From the NCBI RefSeq assembly GCF_000379685.1, contig NZ_KB903257.1:923-64922 (forward strand): 64,000 bases of DNA. The letters are read 5' to 3'. The notes under the pieces were generated by a model. That model was not told where the DNA came from. It saw only the letters and a list, made by a program, of their open reading frames with translations, and made no database searches. Each line of letters opens with the position of its first letter. Within the stretch, counting starts at the first letter, position 1. Below, piece after piece: positions 8,506 through 15,764 of the stretch. Source of the DNA: Catelliglobosispora koreensis DSM 44566 (GTDB lineage Bacteria; Actinomycetota; Actinomycetes; Mycobacteriales; Micromonosporaceae). The translations under genes and the position numbers were made by a program.

Positions 8506-8524
8506 GAGACATTCTTGTCTCATG
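8503..8524. promoter_or_regulatory. Probable TetR operator
   Basis: Perfect inverted repeat CATGAGACA (8503-8511), spacer TTCT, TGTCTCATG (8516-8524). The left arm contains the start codon of the TetR gene, so a bound dimer would block transcription initiation or early elongation. Size and symmetry fit TetR operators. Confidence 0.7.
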
Positions 8525-8546
8525 TGACACGCCTATGTCAAGTGGG

Positions 8547-9908
8547 CTACTTGAAGTTGAATAGCGGAGGGAAGACCAGCACGACAGCCCAGGCCCAAGC
8601 GGCATAGACAACTACGTATCTGGTCTGCCACCGTTCGAGAGCGGCGAACGGCAGCTGGCGACGGATGAATCCCAGGAGGAGCCAAGCCGACCAAGCCAAG
8701 TTTGTTAGCAGGACGACGTTCTCACCGAGAGCGGCGACCTTGTTAGGCGTCGATCCCCACTCCGCGATTCGCCCGGTGATCGCGATGAGCACGAGCACAT
8801 CGATCGCCAGCGCGCTGACGACAAGAGCTAGCTGAAGCTTGTCGAAAAGCCCGGGCGGGCTTAGCGGATCGCGAGCTGAGATGGAGTAGAGCAACAGCCC
8901 TAGTACCACGACGAGCAGCAGATCGAACAAGATGAGCACATCGCGCTGTACGTCGATTCCGGTGCTGCTGATCCCGATCCCGGCTAGCAAAGCCAGCAGG
9001 ACGGCGGTGAATAGCGGCGTGAAAACGCGAGTCAGCACCGGCGCGATGTTCTCGATGACGCTCTGCTTGGCTTCGACAAGCCAGGCCGCGACGACCACGG
9101 CGGCTACCGCGCCGCACGGTATAAGCCAGAGCTGGACGAAGTCTTCCGCGTTCAGGCCGATCGCCTCAAACGTGCCAACGGTGAAGCCAGTGAGGACTCC
9201 GCCGCCGAGCGCTATGAGCACGAAGTAGACGAACCATTCGCCGGTGAAGCGGATGAAGTCCATTCGCTTGCGATCTGAGCGCCAATCGCCGCCGGTGTAC
9301 GCGACGCCGGCCGCGAGCCAAAGGGCGAGCGGCAAGTGTATGGCTGTCAGGATGACCGACTGAGAGTTCTGGCTGAGCTGATAAACGTTGGCGCCGATGG
9401 CACCCGCCGCGAAAAGCAACGCCACGATGCCCAGGTAAAGCGGGCTGAGTTTGCGGCGGATCGCGAAGTAGGCGGCTAAGGGCACGAACGCGAACAGCGA
9501 GATGTTACGCGCGTAGAACTCGCCATCGTTGTCGAAGTCCACCCCGAAAAGTGCCGGGAGCTTGATGGCGATCGCTGCCCCGGCCGCGCAGCCAATCATG
9601 GTCCATAGATCGGGCCGGTTGGTGGCCGCTTGGGCTTCTGGTGTGCCAGCGAGCACAAGCTGTTTCCACAACCGTCCCGAGTGCTCCCGGGCGAACTCGC
9701 GTGACACGTCGTCGACGCTGCCCATGCGCTTCACCGCGACCAGGAACGCCTCGTCGGGCTGGAGCCCGCCCTCGGTGAGATCGGTGATGGTGCTGCGCAG
9801 ATGGTCTTCCAGCTCCTCGGCGTCGGTGCCGACCGCTTGGCGGCGCTGCATGTAAGTGCGCCACTCGCCGATCTGACGTTCGAGGTCGTATTCACTATCC
9901 GTCGCCAC
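8547..9908 (-). CDS. Permease prefix domain-containing integral membrane protein
   Basis: Predicted 453-residue membrane protein. Residues 1-75 (EYDLERQIGEWRTYMQRRQ... LEDHLRSTITDLTEGGLQPDEAFLVAVKRMG) form the helical 'permease prefix' domain often found with PadR regulators. About ten hydrophobic segments follow, from residue ~105 to the end. No catalytic motif is seen. GTG 9908 is chosen because GGAGGGG lies five bases upstream; GTG 9914, overlapping the PadR stop, is an alternative. The close PadR-to-membrane-protein arrangement implies that PadR controls it. Such pairs often respond to membrane-active compounds. Confidence 0.82.
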   Translation of the reverse strand: MATDSEYDLERQIGEWRTYMQRRQAVGTDAEELEDHLRSTITDLTEGGLQPDEAFLVAVKRMGSVDDVSREFAREHSGRLWKQLVLAGTPEAQAATNRPDLWTMIGCAAGAAIAIKLPALFGVDFDNDGEFYARNISLFAFVPLAAYFAIRRKLSPLYLGIVALLFAAGAIGANVYQLSQNSQSVILTAIHLPLALWLAAGVAYTGGDWRSDRKRMDFIRFTGEWFVYFVLIALGGGVLTGFTVGTFEAIGLNAEDFVQLWLIPCGAVAAVVVAAWLVEAKQSVIENIAPVLTRVFTPLFTAVLLALLAGIGISSTGIDVQRDVLILFDLLLVVVLGLLLYSISARDPLSPPGLFDKLQLALVVSALAIDVLVLIAITGRIAEWGSTPNKVAALGENVVLLTNLAWSAWLLLGFIRRQLPFAALERWQTRYVVVYAAWAWAVVLVFPPLFNFK

Positions 9909-9910
9909 GG

Positions 9911-10261
9911 TCACCCCTCCACGAGTCGTGCGGGAGTCATATTCCAGATCCCTTTGAGAGCGTCGACAACAGCCGTCCACTGCCGGTGGTGCTCGGCTAG
10001 CTCGGTGCGGCCCTGGTCGGTGATGCGGTAATACTTCCGGCGGCGGCCGCCCTCGGGGGTCTGCCAGAACGATTCGATGTGCCCGACCCGCTCCAACCGG
10101 TGCAGCAGCGGATAGAGCAGCCCATCGGTCCACTCGAGCTGCCCACCGGACAGCTCACTGATCTGCTTGATGATCGCGTAGCCATAGCTGTCTTGCTGGG
10201 ACAGGATGCCCAGCACCAGCGGCGTCGCTGAGGCTGCGACCAGGTCTTTAGGGATGTGCAT
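9911..10261 (-). CDS. PadR-family transcriptional regulator
   Basis: Predicted 116-residue PadR regulator. It starts with the family's typical PKDLVAASATPLVLGILSQQDSYGYAIIKQI. The winged helix follows (LEWTDGLLYPLLHRLERVGHIES, then GGRRRKYYRITDQGRTEL). ATG 10261 (MHIPKDL) is preferred over GTG 10270 because of this family start and an upstream GGTGG. It is followed within three bases by the membrane protein gene, which it presumably represses. A 12-bp-arm inverted repeat sits 20-56 bases upstream of the start and is the likely binding site. Confidence 0.93.
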   Translation of the reverse strand: MHIPKDLVAASATPLVLGILSQQDSYGYAIIKQISELSGGQLEWTDGLLYPLLHRLERVGHIESFWQTPEGGRRRKYYRITDQGRTELAEHHRQWTAVVDALKGIWNMTPARLVEG

Positions 10262-10281
10262 AGGCGCCACCGTCCATTTTC

Positions 10282-10317
10282 ATACCTAGAACTGCTAGGG
10301 ATAGTAGTTCTAGGTAT
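10282..10317. promoter_or_regulatory. Probable PadR operator
   Basis: Perfect arms ATACCTAGAACT (10282-10293) and AGTTCTAGGTAT (10306-10317) with a 12-base spacer, immediately upstream of the PadR gene. The AT-rich sequence in an otherwise GC-rich region probably overlaps the promoter. Autoregulation by PadR is inferred from position. Confidence 0.7.
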
Positions 10318-10327
10318 GGCCGGTTCG

Positions 10328-11290
10328 CTAGAGGGTAGTCGCCCAATAGTCCCGGCTGGGCAAACGCGCCCAAAGACCGGGCTCATAGGCGAAGGGCCGG
10401 TTGTCCTGCGGGGCCAAGCCGGCCGCGGCACAGCAATAGGCGAGCGCATGACCGCGATAGAGATACATGCGCAGGATCTCGCTGGCGTCATCGCCTTCGC
10501 GAGACCAGCCACCGCCCGGGTGCAGATCCCAGCCCACGATGGCGCCGTCGCGCACGAGACTGCCCTGGTTTCCGCTCTTCGGGTTGGCATACATGGCATA
10601 GCAATGCGTGCCGGCGGACAGCAGCAACGACACGACAGGCCTCGAAGCCCCGAAAGCCCAGGGCTGGCAAACGAGCGTGCCGCCAGGAACCGTGGTAATT
10701 CCTAAGACCTCCAACGATCCGTCGTCGATGTCATATCCGTACTCGTCGTCGATCTCACCTTCCTCGGGTACGAAAACGGTCGCCTGGAGGCGGCGCACCG
10801 CCTCTTGCGCATCGATTCCGCTGACACAGCACACACTCAGGCCCTCGCCGTAGATGTCACTGACCGCCTCGATCAGGCGGGGCGCTTCGGTGACGGCGGC
10901 GCGCTCCTCGGCGGTCAGCAAAGACGCGGGCGCGTCGAATAGATCCGGTGTTTTGGTGACAAGGCTCAGCCGGGCGGGAGACCAGCCGTCCATCATGGAC
11001 AGCCACGGATCGGCTCCCGCGCGCAGCAGCACGCGAGCGTTGTCGGCACGGTCAGCCTGAACCGCGTTCCATAAAGCGGTCCGGCCATCGTAGAAAGCAT
11101 CCACATTAGACGTTAGCCGCGCGAGTTCGGCCACGACTTCTGGAGTTCCACGCTCGGCGGCATCGTGCAGGGGAGTCCACTCGCCTGGCTCACCATTCGG
11201 GTTGGCGCCGGCGTCAAGGCGGGCGCGAACGGCTGATAGGTCGGTCCAGGAGTGCCAGCCCATGTTGGCCCAGCCACTAGCAATCGACAT
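10328..11290 (-). CDS. Ankyrin-repeat protein with C-terminal DUF6461-like domain
   Basis: Predicted 320-residue soluble protein. The N-terminal ~110 residues hold three ankyrin-type repeats (ARLDAGANPNGEPGEWTPLH, then GRTALWNAVQADRADNARVL, then AGADPWLSMMDGWSPARL). The C-terminal region (about 150-300: CCVSGIDAQEAVRRLQ... GGTLVCQPWAF... LLSAGTHCYAMYANPKSGN) resembles DUF6461, a domain of unknown function common in actinomycetes, recognised here by pattern only. The gene starts 14 bases after map on the same strand and may be co-transcribed. No clear ribosome site is visible; an internal Met (MGWHSW) could be the real start. Function unknown. Confidence 0.8.
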   Translation of the reverse strand: MSIASGWANMGWHSWTDLSAVRARLDAGANPNGEPGEWTPLHDAAERGTPEVVAELARLTSNVDAFYDGRTALWNAVQADRADNARVLLRAGADPWLSMMDGWSPARLSLVTKTPDLFDAPASLLTAEERAAVTEAPRLIEAVSDIYGEGLSVCCVSGIDAQEAVRRLQATVFVPEEGEIDDEYGYDIDDGSLEVLGITTVPGGTLVCQPWAFGASRPVVSLLLSAGTHCYAMYANPKSGNQGSLVRDGAIVGWDLHPGGGWSREGDDASEILRMYLYRGHALAYCCAAAGLAPQDNRPFAYEPGLWARLPSRDYWATTL

Positions 11291-11304
11291 GCCAGGAGGA
11301 TAGG

Positions 11305-12069
11305 TCAGCTCGTGAGAATCAGCGGTCCCTCGCTGGTGATCGCGACCGTGTGCTCGAAGTGCGCCGCGCGCTTTCCGTCAGCGGTCAGGATCGTCCAGCC
11401 GTCCATCGCGGTGCGGTTGCGATCGCTTCCGCCTTCGGTGAGCATGGGCTCCAGGGCCAGGACAAGTCCTTCGCGCAGAACGAATCCGCGGTTGGGGCGG
11501 CCTGTGTTGGGTACATCCGGGTCTTGATGCATTTGAGTGCCGATGCCATGGCCGCCCATCCCGAAGGCCAAGCCATAACCTGCTTGCCGGGCAACGGTTT
11601 CGATCGCGAAGGAGATATCACCGATCCGGTTGCCGGGTCGGGCCTGGGCTATCCCGGCAGCCAACGCCAGACGGGTCGTCTCCATGAGCCTTTCGCCGGA
11701 GGCATCGGTCTGTCCAATCGCGACGGTGATGGCCGCGTCGCCGTGGTAGCCGTCGACGCTGGCGCCGCAATCGATCGAGAGCACGTCACCGTGCCGCAGC
11801 TTCGTGCCGTCGGGGATGCCGTGCACGATCGCGTTGTTCACCGACAGGCACACCACGCCAGGAAACGGCGTTGGTGCCCAGCTGGGGTGGTAGCCAAGGA
11901 ACGATGGCTTGGCACCATGGCTCGCGATGACTTGCGCGGCCAGCTCGTCCAATGCGGACAGGGTGACGCCTTCGTGCGCGGCCGCGGCGGTGGCGGCCAG
12001 CGCCGCGGCCACCACCCGGCCAGCCTCGCGCATGATCTCAATTTCGGACGGGGACTTCAGCTCAACCAT
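11305..12069 (-). CDS. map: Methionine aminopeptidase, type I
   Basis: Predicted 254-residue metalloenzyme that removes initiator methionine from nascent proteins. All metal and catalytic ligands are visible: H83 (NNAIVHGIP), D100 (LSIDCGA), D111 (HGDAAITV), H174 (GGHGIGTQMHQDP), E207 (LALEPML) and E239 (FEHTVAIT). There is no N-terminal zinc-finger extension. A divergent XRE regulator begins 36 bases away, and overlapping palindromes lie between the two starts. Actinomycetes usually have another map copy beside ribosomal genes, so this may be the accessory one. Confidence 0.95.
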   Translation of the reverse strand: MVELKSPSEIEIMREAGRVVAAALAATAAAAHEGVTLSALDELAAQVIASHGAKPSFLGYHPSWAPTPFPGVVCLSVNNAIVHGIPDGTKLRHGDVLSIDCGASVDGYHGDAAITVAIGQTDASGERLMETTRLALAAGIAQARPGNRIGDISFAIETVARQAGYGLAFGMGGHGIGTQMHQDPDVPNTGRPNRGFVLREGLVLALEPMLTEGGSDRNRTAMDGWTILTADGKRAAHFEHTVAITSEGPLILTS

Positions 12070-12073
12070 GGGT

Positions 12074-12094
12074 GGTATTTTAATACCAGTATTA
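12074..12094. promoter_or_regulatory. Two overlapping palindromes between map and the XRE gene
   Basis: GGTATTTTAATACC (12074-12087) and TAATACCAGTATTA (12081-12094) overlap by seven bases in the 36-base divergent space. The AT-rich block also offers -10-like hexamers in both directions (for example TATTAT at 12090-12095). It is a likely operator for the XRE protein, controlling itself and map; both transcripts would be leaderless or nearly so. Confidence 0.6.
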
Positions 12095-12105
12095 TCATCG
12101 TGGGT

Positions 12106-12354
12106 ATGGTCCGGACCCCGTTAACGGAAGAAGAGCGCCTTCGAGGCTTCGCCCTAGGCCGCACCCTTCAGCGTGCCCGCCAAAACCGCAGCGCGGCTGA
12201 GGTGGCGCAGGAAGCCGGCATCTCGCTGGACACCCTTCGCAAGATCGAGCAGGGCGTCATCGCGACCCCCGCTTTCTTCACCGTCGCCGCCCTGGCCCGG
12301 GTGCTCGGCCTGGACCTCAACGCCCTCGCTGCCCAACTCGAGCCGGTCCCTTAG
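12106..12354 (+). CDS. Small XRE-family helix-turn-helix regulator
   Basis: Predicted 82-residue protein that is almost entirely a Cro/C1-type helix-turn-helix: LGRTLQRARQNRSAAEVAQEAGISLDTLRKIEQG, followed by VAALARVLGLDLNALAAQL. The start is ATG 12106; the long open frame upstream is antisense to map and is not coding. The divergent arrangement with map, and the palindromes between them, suggest local autoregulation. It lies nine bases upstream of the PucR gene and could be co-transcribed with it. The signal sensed is unknown. Confidence 0.88.
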   Translation: MVRTPLTEEERLRGFALGRTLQRARQNRSAAEVAQEAGISLDTLRKIEQGVIATPAFFTVAALARVLGLDLNALAAQLEPVP

Positions 12355-12363
12355 GCTCAGATC

Positions 12364-13971
12364 ATGTTCCCGACCGTGCGCGAGGTGCTGGCTCTGGACT
12401 CCATGCGCGCTGGTGAGCCCCGGCTCGTGGCCGGGGAAGCGGGACTCGACCGGCGCGTGCGGTGGGTGCATTCGGCTGACGTGCATGACATCGCGAGCCT
12501 GCTGCGCGGTGGGGAACTGATGCTGACCACCGGGATCGGCCTTCCCGCTGACGATGAAGGGATTCGCGGTTACCTGCGCGAGCTGTCCGAGGCCGGAGTC
12601 GTGGGACTCGTGGTGGAGCTCGGCCGGCGTTACACCGGATCGGTGCCCAAGGTCATGGCCGCGGCCGCGCAGAAGCTGAACCTGCCGCTGGTCGAGCTAA
12701 GAAGGCCGACCCCGTTCGTGCCCATCACGCAAGCCGTGCACTCGATGATCGTGGACGCTCAGCTCAGTGAACTGCGGGCGGCAGAAGAAGTGCACCAGCG
12801 CTTCACGGACTTGAGTGTCGAGGGGGCCGACCCGGCCGAGGTCGTGCACCAGGCGGCCGAGCTGAGTGGCTGCCCGGTGGTGCTGGAGAACCTGGCCCGC
12901 CAGGTGCTGGCCTTTGACACCGCGGGCGAACGGGCGTCGCTCGTGCTCGATGGCTGGGAGCAACACTCCCGCCGGGTGCAAACCACGGGCAGGACGGGCT
13001 ATGACGCCGACTCGGGCTGGCTCGTCACCATGGTGGGCGCGCGTGGGCAGGACTGGGGACGGCTGCTGCTGCGTTTTGACGCCCACGAGGGCGAACCGCC
13101 CACGAGACTCATCATCGTCCTGGAACGGGCCGCCACGACCCTCGCGTTAGGACGGCTCATCGAGCGCGACGCTGAAGGCCTGGCCCGCCAGCTACACGGC
13201 ACGCTCCTGTCAGCACTGCTCGAACACAGTCTTCCCGTTGACGAGGTCGCTCTGCGCGCACGTGCCCTGGGCGTGACTCTGGAACGCAGAAAGCTTGCGG
13301 GCGTGGCGATCCGGACCCGCTCCGACGAACTGCCCGCCCCGGAACAGATGCGCGAGTTGACGGAGTCTGTCGGGCAAGCGATCCGTGAGTCCGCCTTGGA
13401 CGGTCTGGTGAGCCCGGTCGACGACATGGCGGTGGGCGCCCTGATCGCCCTGCGCCAAGGGTCCGATCCGCATGCGGCCCTTGAGGGTTTCGCCTCCGCT
13501 TTGCGCCGGCACACGAAAGAGAAGCTGATCGTCGCCGCTGGGTCCGATGTGGACAATCTGCGGCAGGCCCGCCGCTCCTTGATTGAGGCCAGGCAGGTCG
13601 CCGACGCCGCGAGGCACGACCCGGACTCGGCCATCACCGTGCACCGGTTGCCGCACGTGGGGCTCGCTGGACTGCTTTTCCTCCTGCGTGACGAACCGCG
13701 GCTGCAAACGTTCGTGGAGCGGCAATTGGGCGCGCTGCTGACCTATGACGCGGAGCACGCCAAGGAACCATTGCTGCCAGCGTTGCGCGCCTATCTTGAC
13801 CACGGCCGCAACAAGTCGGCGGCAGCCGCCGCGGCGCATCTGTCCCGGCCCGCGTTCTACGAACGGCTCGCCCGCATCGGCAAGGTGCTCAACGCCGACC
13901 TCGAATCAGTGCCGGTTTGCCTGTCCCTGCACGTGGCTTTGCTCGCGCTGGACGCGCTTCGGCATCAATAG
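12364..13971 (+). CDS. PucR/CdaR-family transcriptional regulator
   Basis: Predicted 535-residue regulator. The N-terminal PucR domain spans about residues 5-125 (VREVLALDSMRAGEPRLVAG, then LRGGELMLTTGIGLPAD). A central GGDEF-like CdaR region covers about 285-420. The C-terminal helix-turn-helix of the PucR type lies at about 475-530 (LRAYLDHGRNKSAAAAAAHLSRPAFYERLARI). Family members control purine, amino-acid or lipid catabolism. No catabolic gene is adjacent, so the target is unclear. It follows the XRE gene by nine bases and overlaps the convergent TolB-like gene by seven. Confidence 0.92.
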   Translation: MFPTVREVLALDSMRAGEPRLVAGEAGLDRRVRWVHSADVHDIASLLRGGELMLTTGIGLPADDEGIRGYLRELSEAGVVGLVVELGRRYTGSVPKVMAAAAQKLNLPLVELRRPTPFVPITQAVHSMIVDAQLSELRAAEEVHQRFTDLSVEGADPAEVVHQAAELSGCPVVLENLARQVLAFDTAGERASLVLDGWEQHSRRVQTTGRTGYDADSGWLVTMVGARGQDWGRLLLRFDAHEGEPPTRLIIVLERAATTLALGRLIERDAEGLARQLHGTLLSALLEHSLPVDEVALRARALGVTLERRKLAGVAIRTRSDELPAPEQMRELTESVGQAIRESALDGLVSPVDDMAVGALIALRQGSDPHAALEGFASALRRHTKEKLIVAAGSDVDNLRQARRSLIEARQVADAARHDPDSAITVHRLPHVGLAGLLFLLRDEPRLQTFVERQLGALLTYDAEHAKEPLLPALRAYLDHGRNKSAAAAAAHLSRPAFYERLARIGKVLNADLESVPVCLSLHVALLALDALRHQ

Positions 13972-14831
13972 GCGGCGTGGGGCTGTGTGCCAGCGCCAAG
14001 AACCGAACGGCGGCCACCCGGTTGCAGGTAGAAAAGGTTGCCACCGTTGGAAACCACAAGCCTGCCGTCCCCGAGCGGTGCCGGGCACGAGTCACCGTCT
14101 ATGCCGACCTGACGGCCGCTGCGCTTCTCGCGGTCAAACTCGATGATTTGCAACGGTCCTGCGCTGAGCAGTCCTGTTTGCTGCGTGAAATACAGGTAAC
14201 GCGAGTCGGGGCTAAACGCCGGAGTCGTGGCATAGCCTGACAGTTCAATACCACCACCGCCATAGGAAGCGGCGGTCCGTTCCTTGCCGCTCCTCAGGTC
14301 GAGAACGGTCAGGCAATCGTCATTGATAGAGCCACAAATCCCGCCTGGGTACGCCACGAAGCGCCCGTCCGCCGACCACGCGACCGACGTCGCTGTTTCC
14401 AGTGGCGACCAATTCTCACTGTTCCACAAGCGTTCGTTGCTTCCGTCCGCCGGCACTATGTGCAGCGTTCCCGTTTGCGCGTCACCGGAACGGTAGGCGA
14501 TTGAAGTCCCGTCGGGGCTCCACGCCGGGCCGCCAGCCTTGGCGCCGGCAGTCAGCCGGCGCATCGCTAAGGCGGCCACGGGAGCCGTGGACACCTCAGC
14601 GATCCAGATGTCTCCATCGTGGACGAAAGCGATCTCGCGATTGCCGGGCGATAGGCGAGGCCAGCTCGCGGAACCGCTTTCGGTGATCTGGTGTGCCACA
14701 CCGCCCGTGGTGAGCCAGACGTCGCCGTCGCGAATGAACGTCACCGGCACGTCCGGATACGCGGCGCTCACGGGGGAGGAAAGCCCCGCGATCGCCAGCG
14801 TGGCAGCGAGAATGGTCGCCAGGAATCGCAT
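13965..14831 (-). CDS. Exported TolB-like beta-propeller protein
   Basis: Predicted 288-residue secreted protein. The N-terminus MRFLATILAATLAIAGLSSPVSA is a clear signal peptide with cleavage near residue 23. The rest is built of WD40-like/TolB-type blades: IAFVHDGDIWIAEV, then PAWSPDGTSIAYRSGD, VAWSADGRFVAYPGG and PAFSPDSRYLYFTQQ. Such propellers bind proteins or ligands outside the cell; no enzyme motif is seen. The gene lies alone between the convergent PucR gene and a methyltransferase on the same strand 22 bases upstream. Confidence 0.85.
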   Translation of the reverse strand: MRFLATILAATLAIAGLSSPVSAAYPDVPVTFIRDGDVWLTTGGVAHQITESGSASWPRLSPGNREIAFVHDGDIWIAEVSTAPVAALAMRRLTAGAKAGGPAWSPDGTSIAYRSGDAQTGTLHIVPADGSNERLWNSENWSPLETATSVAWSADGRFVAYPGGICGSINDDCLTVLDLRSGKERTAASYGGGGIELSGYATTPAFSPDSRYLYFTQQTGLLSAGPLQIIEFDREKRSGRQVGIDGDSCPAPLGDGRLVVSNGGNLFYLQPGGRRSVLGAGTQPHAAY

Positions 14832-14853
14832 GGCGGCAGCATAAAGCCGACCG

Positions 14854-15480
14854 TTACATGAGCGGCGTAACGCGGCATCGCGCGTACAGGTGAATCTGCT
14901 CCGGTGCGTCGTCGGTTCCCTTGTGGGACCTTTCGGCGATCAGCTCCGTGACCGTGAAACCGTGATGGGCCAACAGATCGCCAAGTTCTTGCCGGGGGTA
15001 CGCCGTGAGCGGCACCGGAACACCAAGAAACTTCCGCATGAGAAAGTCCGTGTCCCCTTCGACCATCCCGATCGCGAAGACACCGCTGGGGGCGAGCACA
15101 TCGCGGATCGCGTCGAGCGTCTTGCCGATTTCGGTGCGGCGCAACATGAGCAGTGAGAAGAAGGCGGCCGCGCCGTCGAAGCGCTCTTGCCGTGGATGCA
15201 GCCCGGCTAGGTCGTGCATTTCCCGTTCCACGAAAATGCCCTTGGGCACGGCTTTGCGTGCCAGCTCCAGCATCACGGGAGAGGTGTCGACGCCGACCAC
15301 TTCAAGGCCACCTTCGGCGAGCTGCCGGGCGGTCGGGATGCCACTGCCGCAACCGACATCGAGCACGGTGTCGCCAGCACTAAGTTGTCCGATGAGCCAC
15401 GCGGTGGCGGCGACCTGCCCCGGCTTATCAGCGAAGGCCTCGCTGTAGTGCGCGCCGATAGCGTCGAACGCTCTGCTCAT
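14854..15480 (-). CDS. Class I SAM-dependent methyltransferase
   Basis: Predicted 208-residue methyltransferase. The SAM-binding motif I is VLDVGCGSGIPTARQL (about 39-54), followed by the acidic motif II VVGVDTSP and a later GVFAIGMVEGD. The start is set at MSRAFDAIGAHYSEAF, the usual opening of this group; the open frame continues upstream into the palindromic repeat at 15525-15608. The substrate is unknown; small-molecule or tellurite-type methyltransferases look similar. It shares its upstream region, which contains repeats, with the divergent DNA polymerase gene. Confidence 0.87.
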   Translation of the reverse strand: MSRAFDAIGAHYSEAFADKPGQVAATAWLIGQLSAGDTVLDVGCGSGIPTARQLAEGGLEVVGVDTSPVMLELARKAVPKGIFVEREMHDLAGLHPRQERFDGAAAFFSLLMLRRTEIGKTLDAIRDVLAPSGVFAIGMVEGDTDFLMRKFLGVPVPLTAYPRQELGDLLAHHGFTVTELIAERSHKGTDDAPEQIHLYARCRVTPLM

Positions 15481-15524
15481 ATCTCTATCGTCGTCCAAGT
15501 CGCGGGCGCGTGCGGTCGCTTCGT

Positions 15525-15608
15525 CGTGATCCACATCCCTAACGCAGATCGACATCCCGTGGGACGTGATCAACAGGCCATTCGATCACGTCGCACGGGA
15601 TGTCGATC
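15525..15608. repeat. Palindromic repeat element, copy 1
   Basis: The core is an inverted repeat with 25-base arms (15547-15571 and 15584-15608) differing at one position, with a 12-base loop containing AGGCC. It is preceded by a direct half-copy CGTGATCCACATCCC and the linker TAACGCA. Two related elements occur at 44529-44613 and 44678-44736. It lies between divergent genes. Confidence 0.85.
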
Positions 15609-15718
15609 ACGGACGGCGGCTCGGGTGCACACGGCCACGCACGGACGGCGGCTCGGTGCACACGGCCACGCACGGACGGCGGCTCGGGTGCACACGGCCA
15701 TGCACGGACGGCGGCTCG
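15609..15718. repeat. Tandem 32-bp repeat, about 3.5 copies
   Basis: Units at 15609-15640, 15641-15671 (one base shorter), 15672-15703 and a partial unit at 15704-15718 each begin ACGGACGGCGGCTCGG and end with CACACGGCCACGC. The array starts directly after the palindromic element and ends ~46 bases before the polymerase start. Changes between copies are a one-base deletion and one substitution. Confidence 0.85.
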
Positions 15719-15764
15719 CAACCGTCACGCTGTGGCTGTCAGACCGGGACGTCACAATGTCGTC

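Noticed and set aside
15609-15718. CRISPR-like spacing of the 32-bp repeats
   Set aside because: The units are contiguous with no unique spacers, and no cas genes are in the window.
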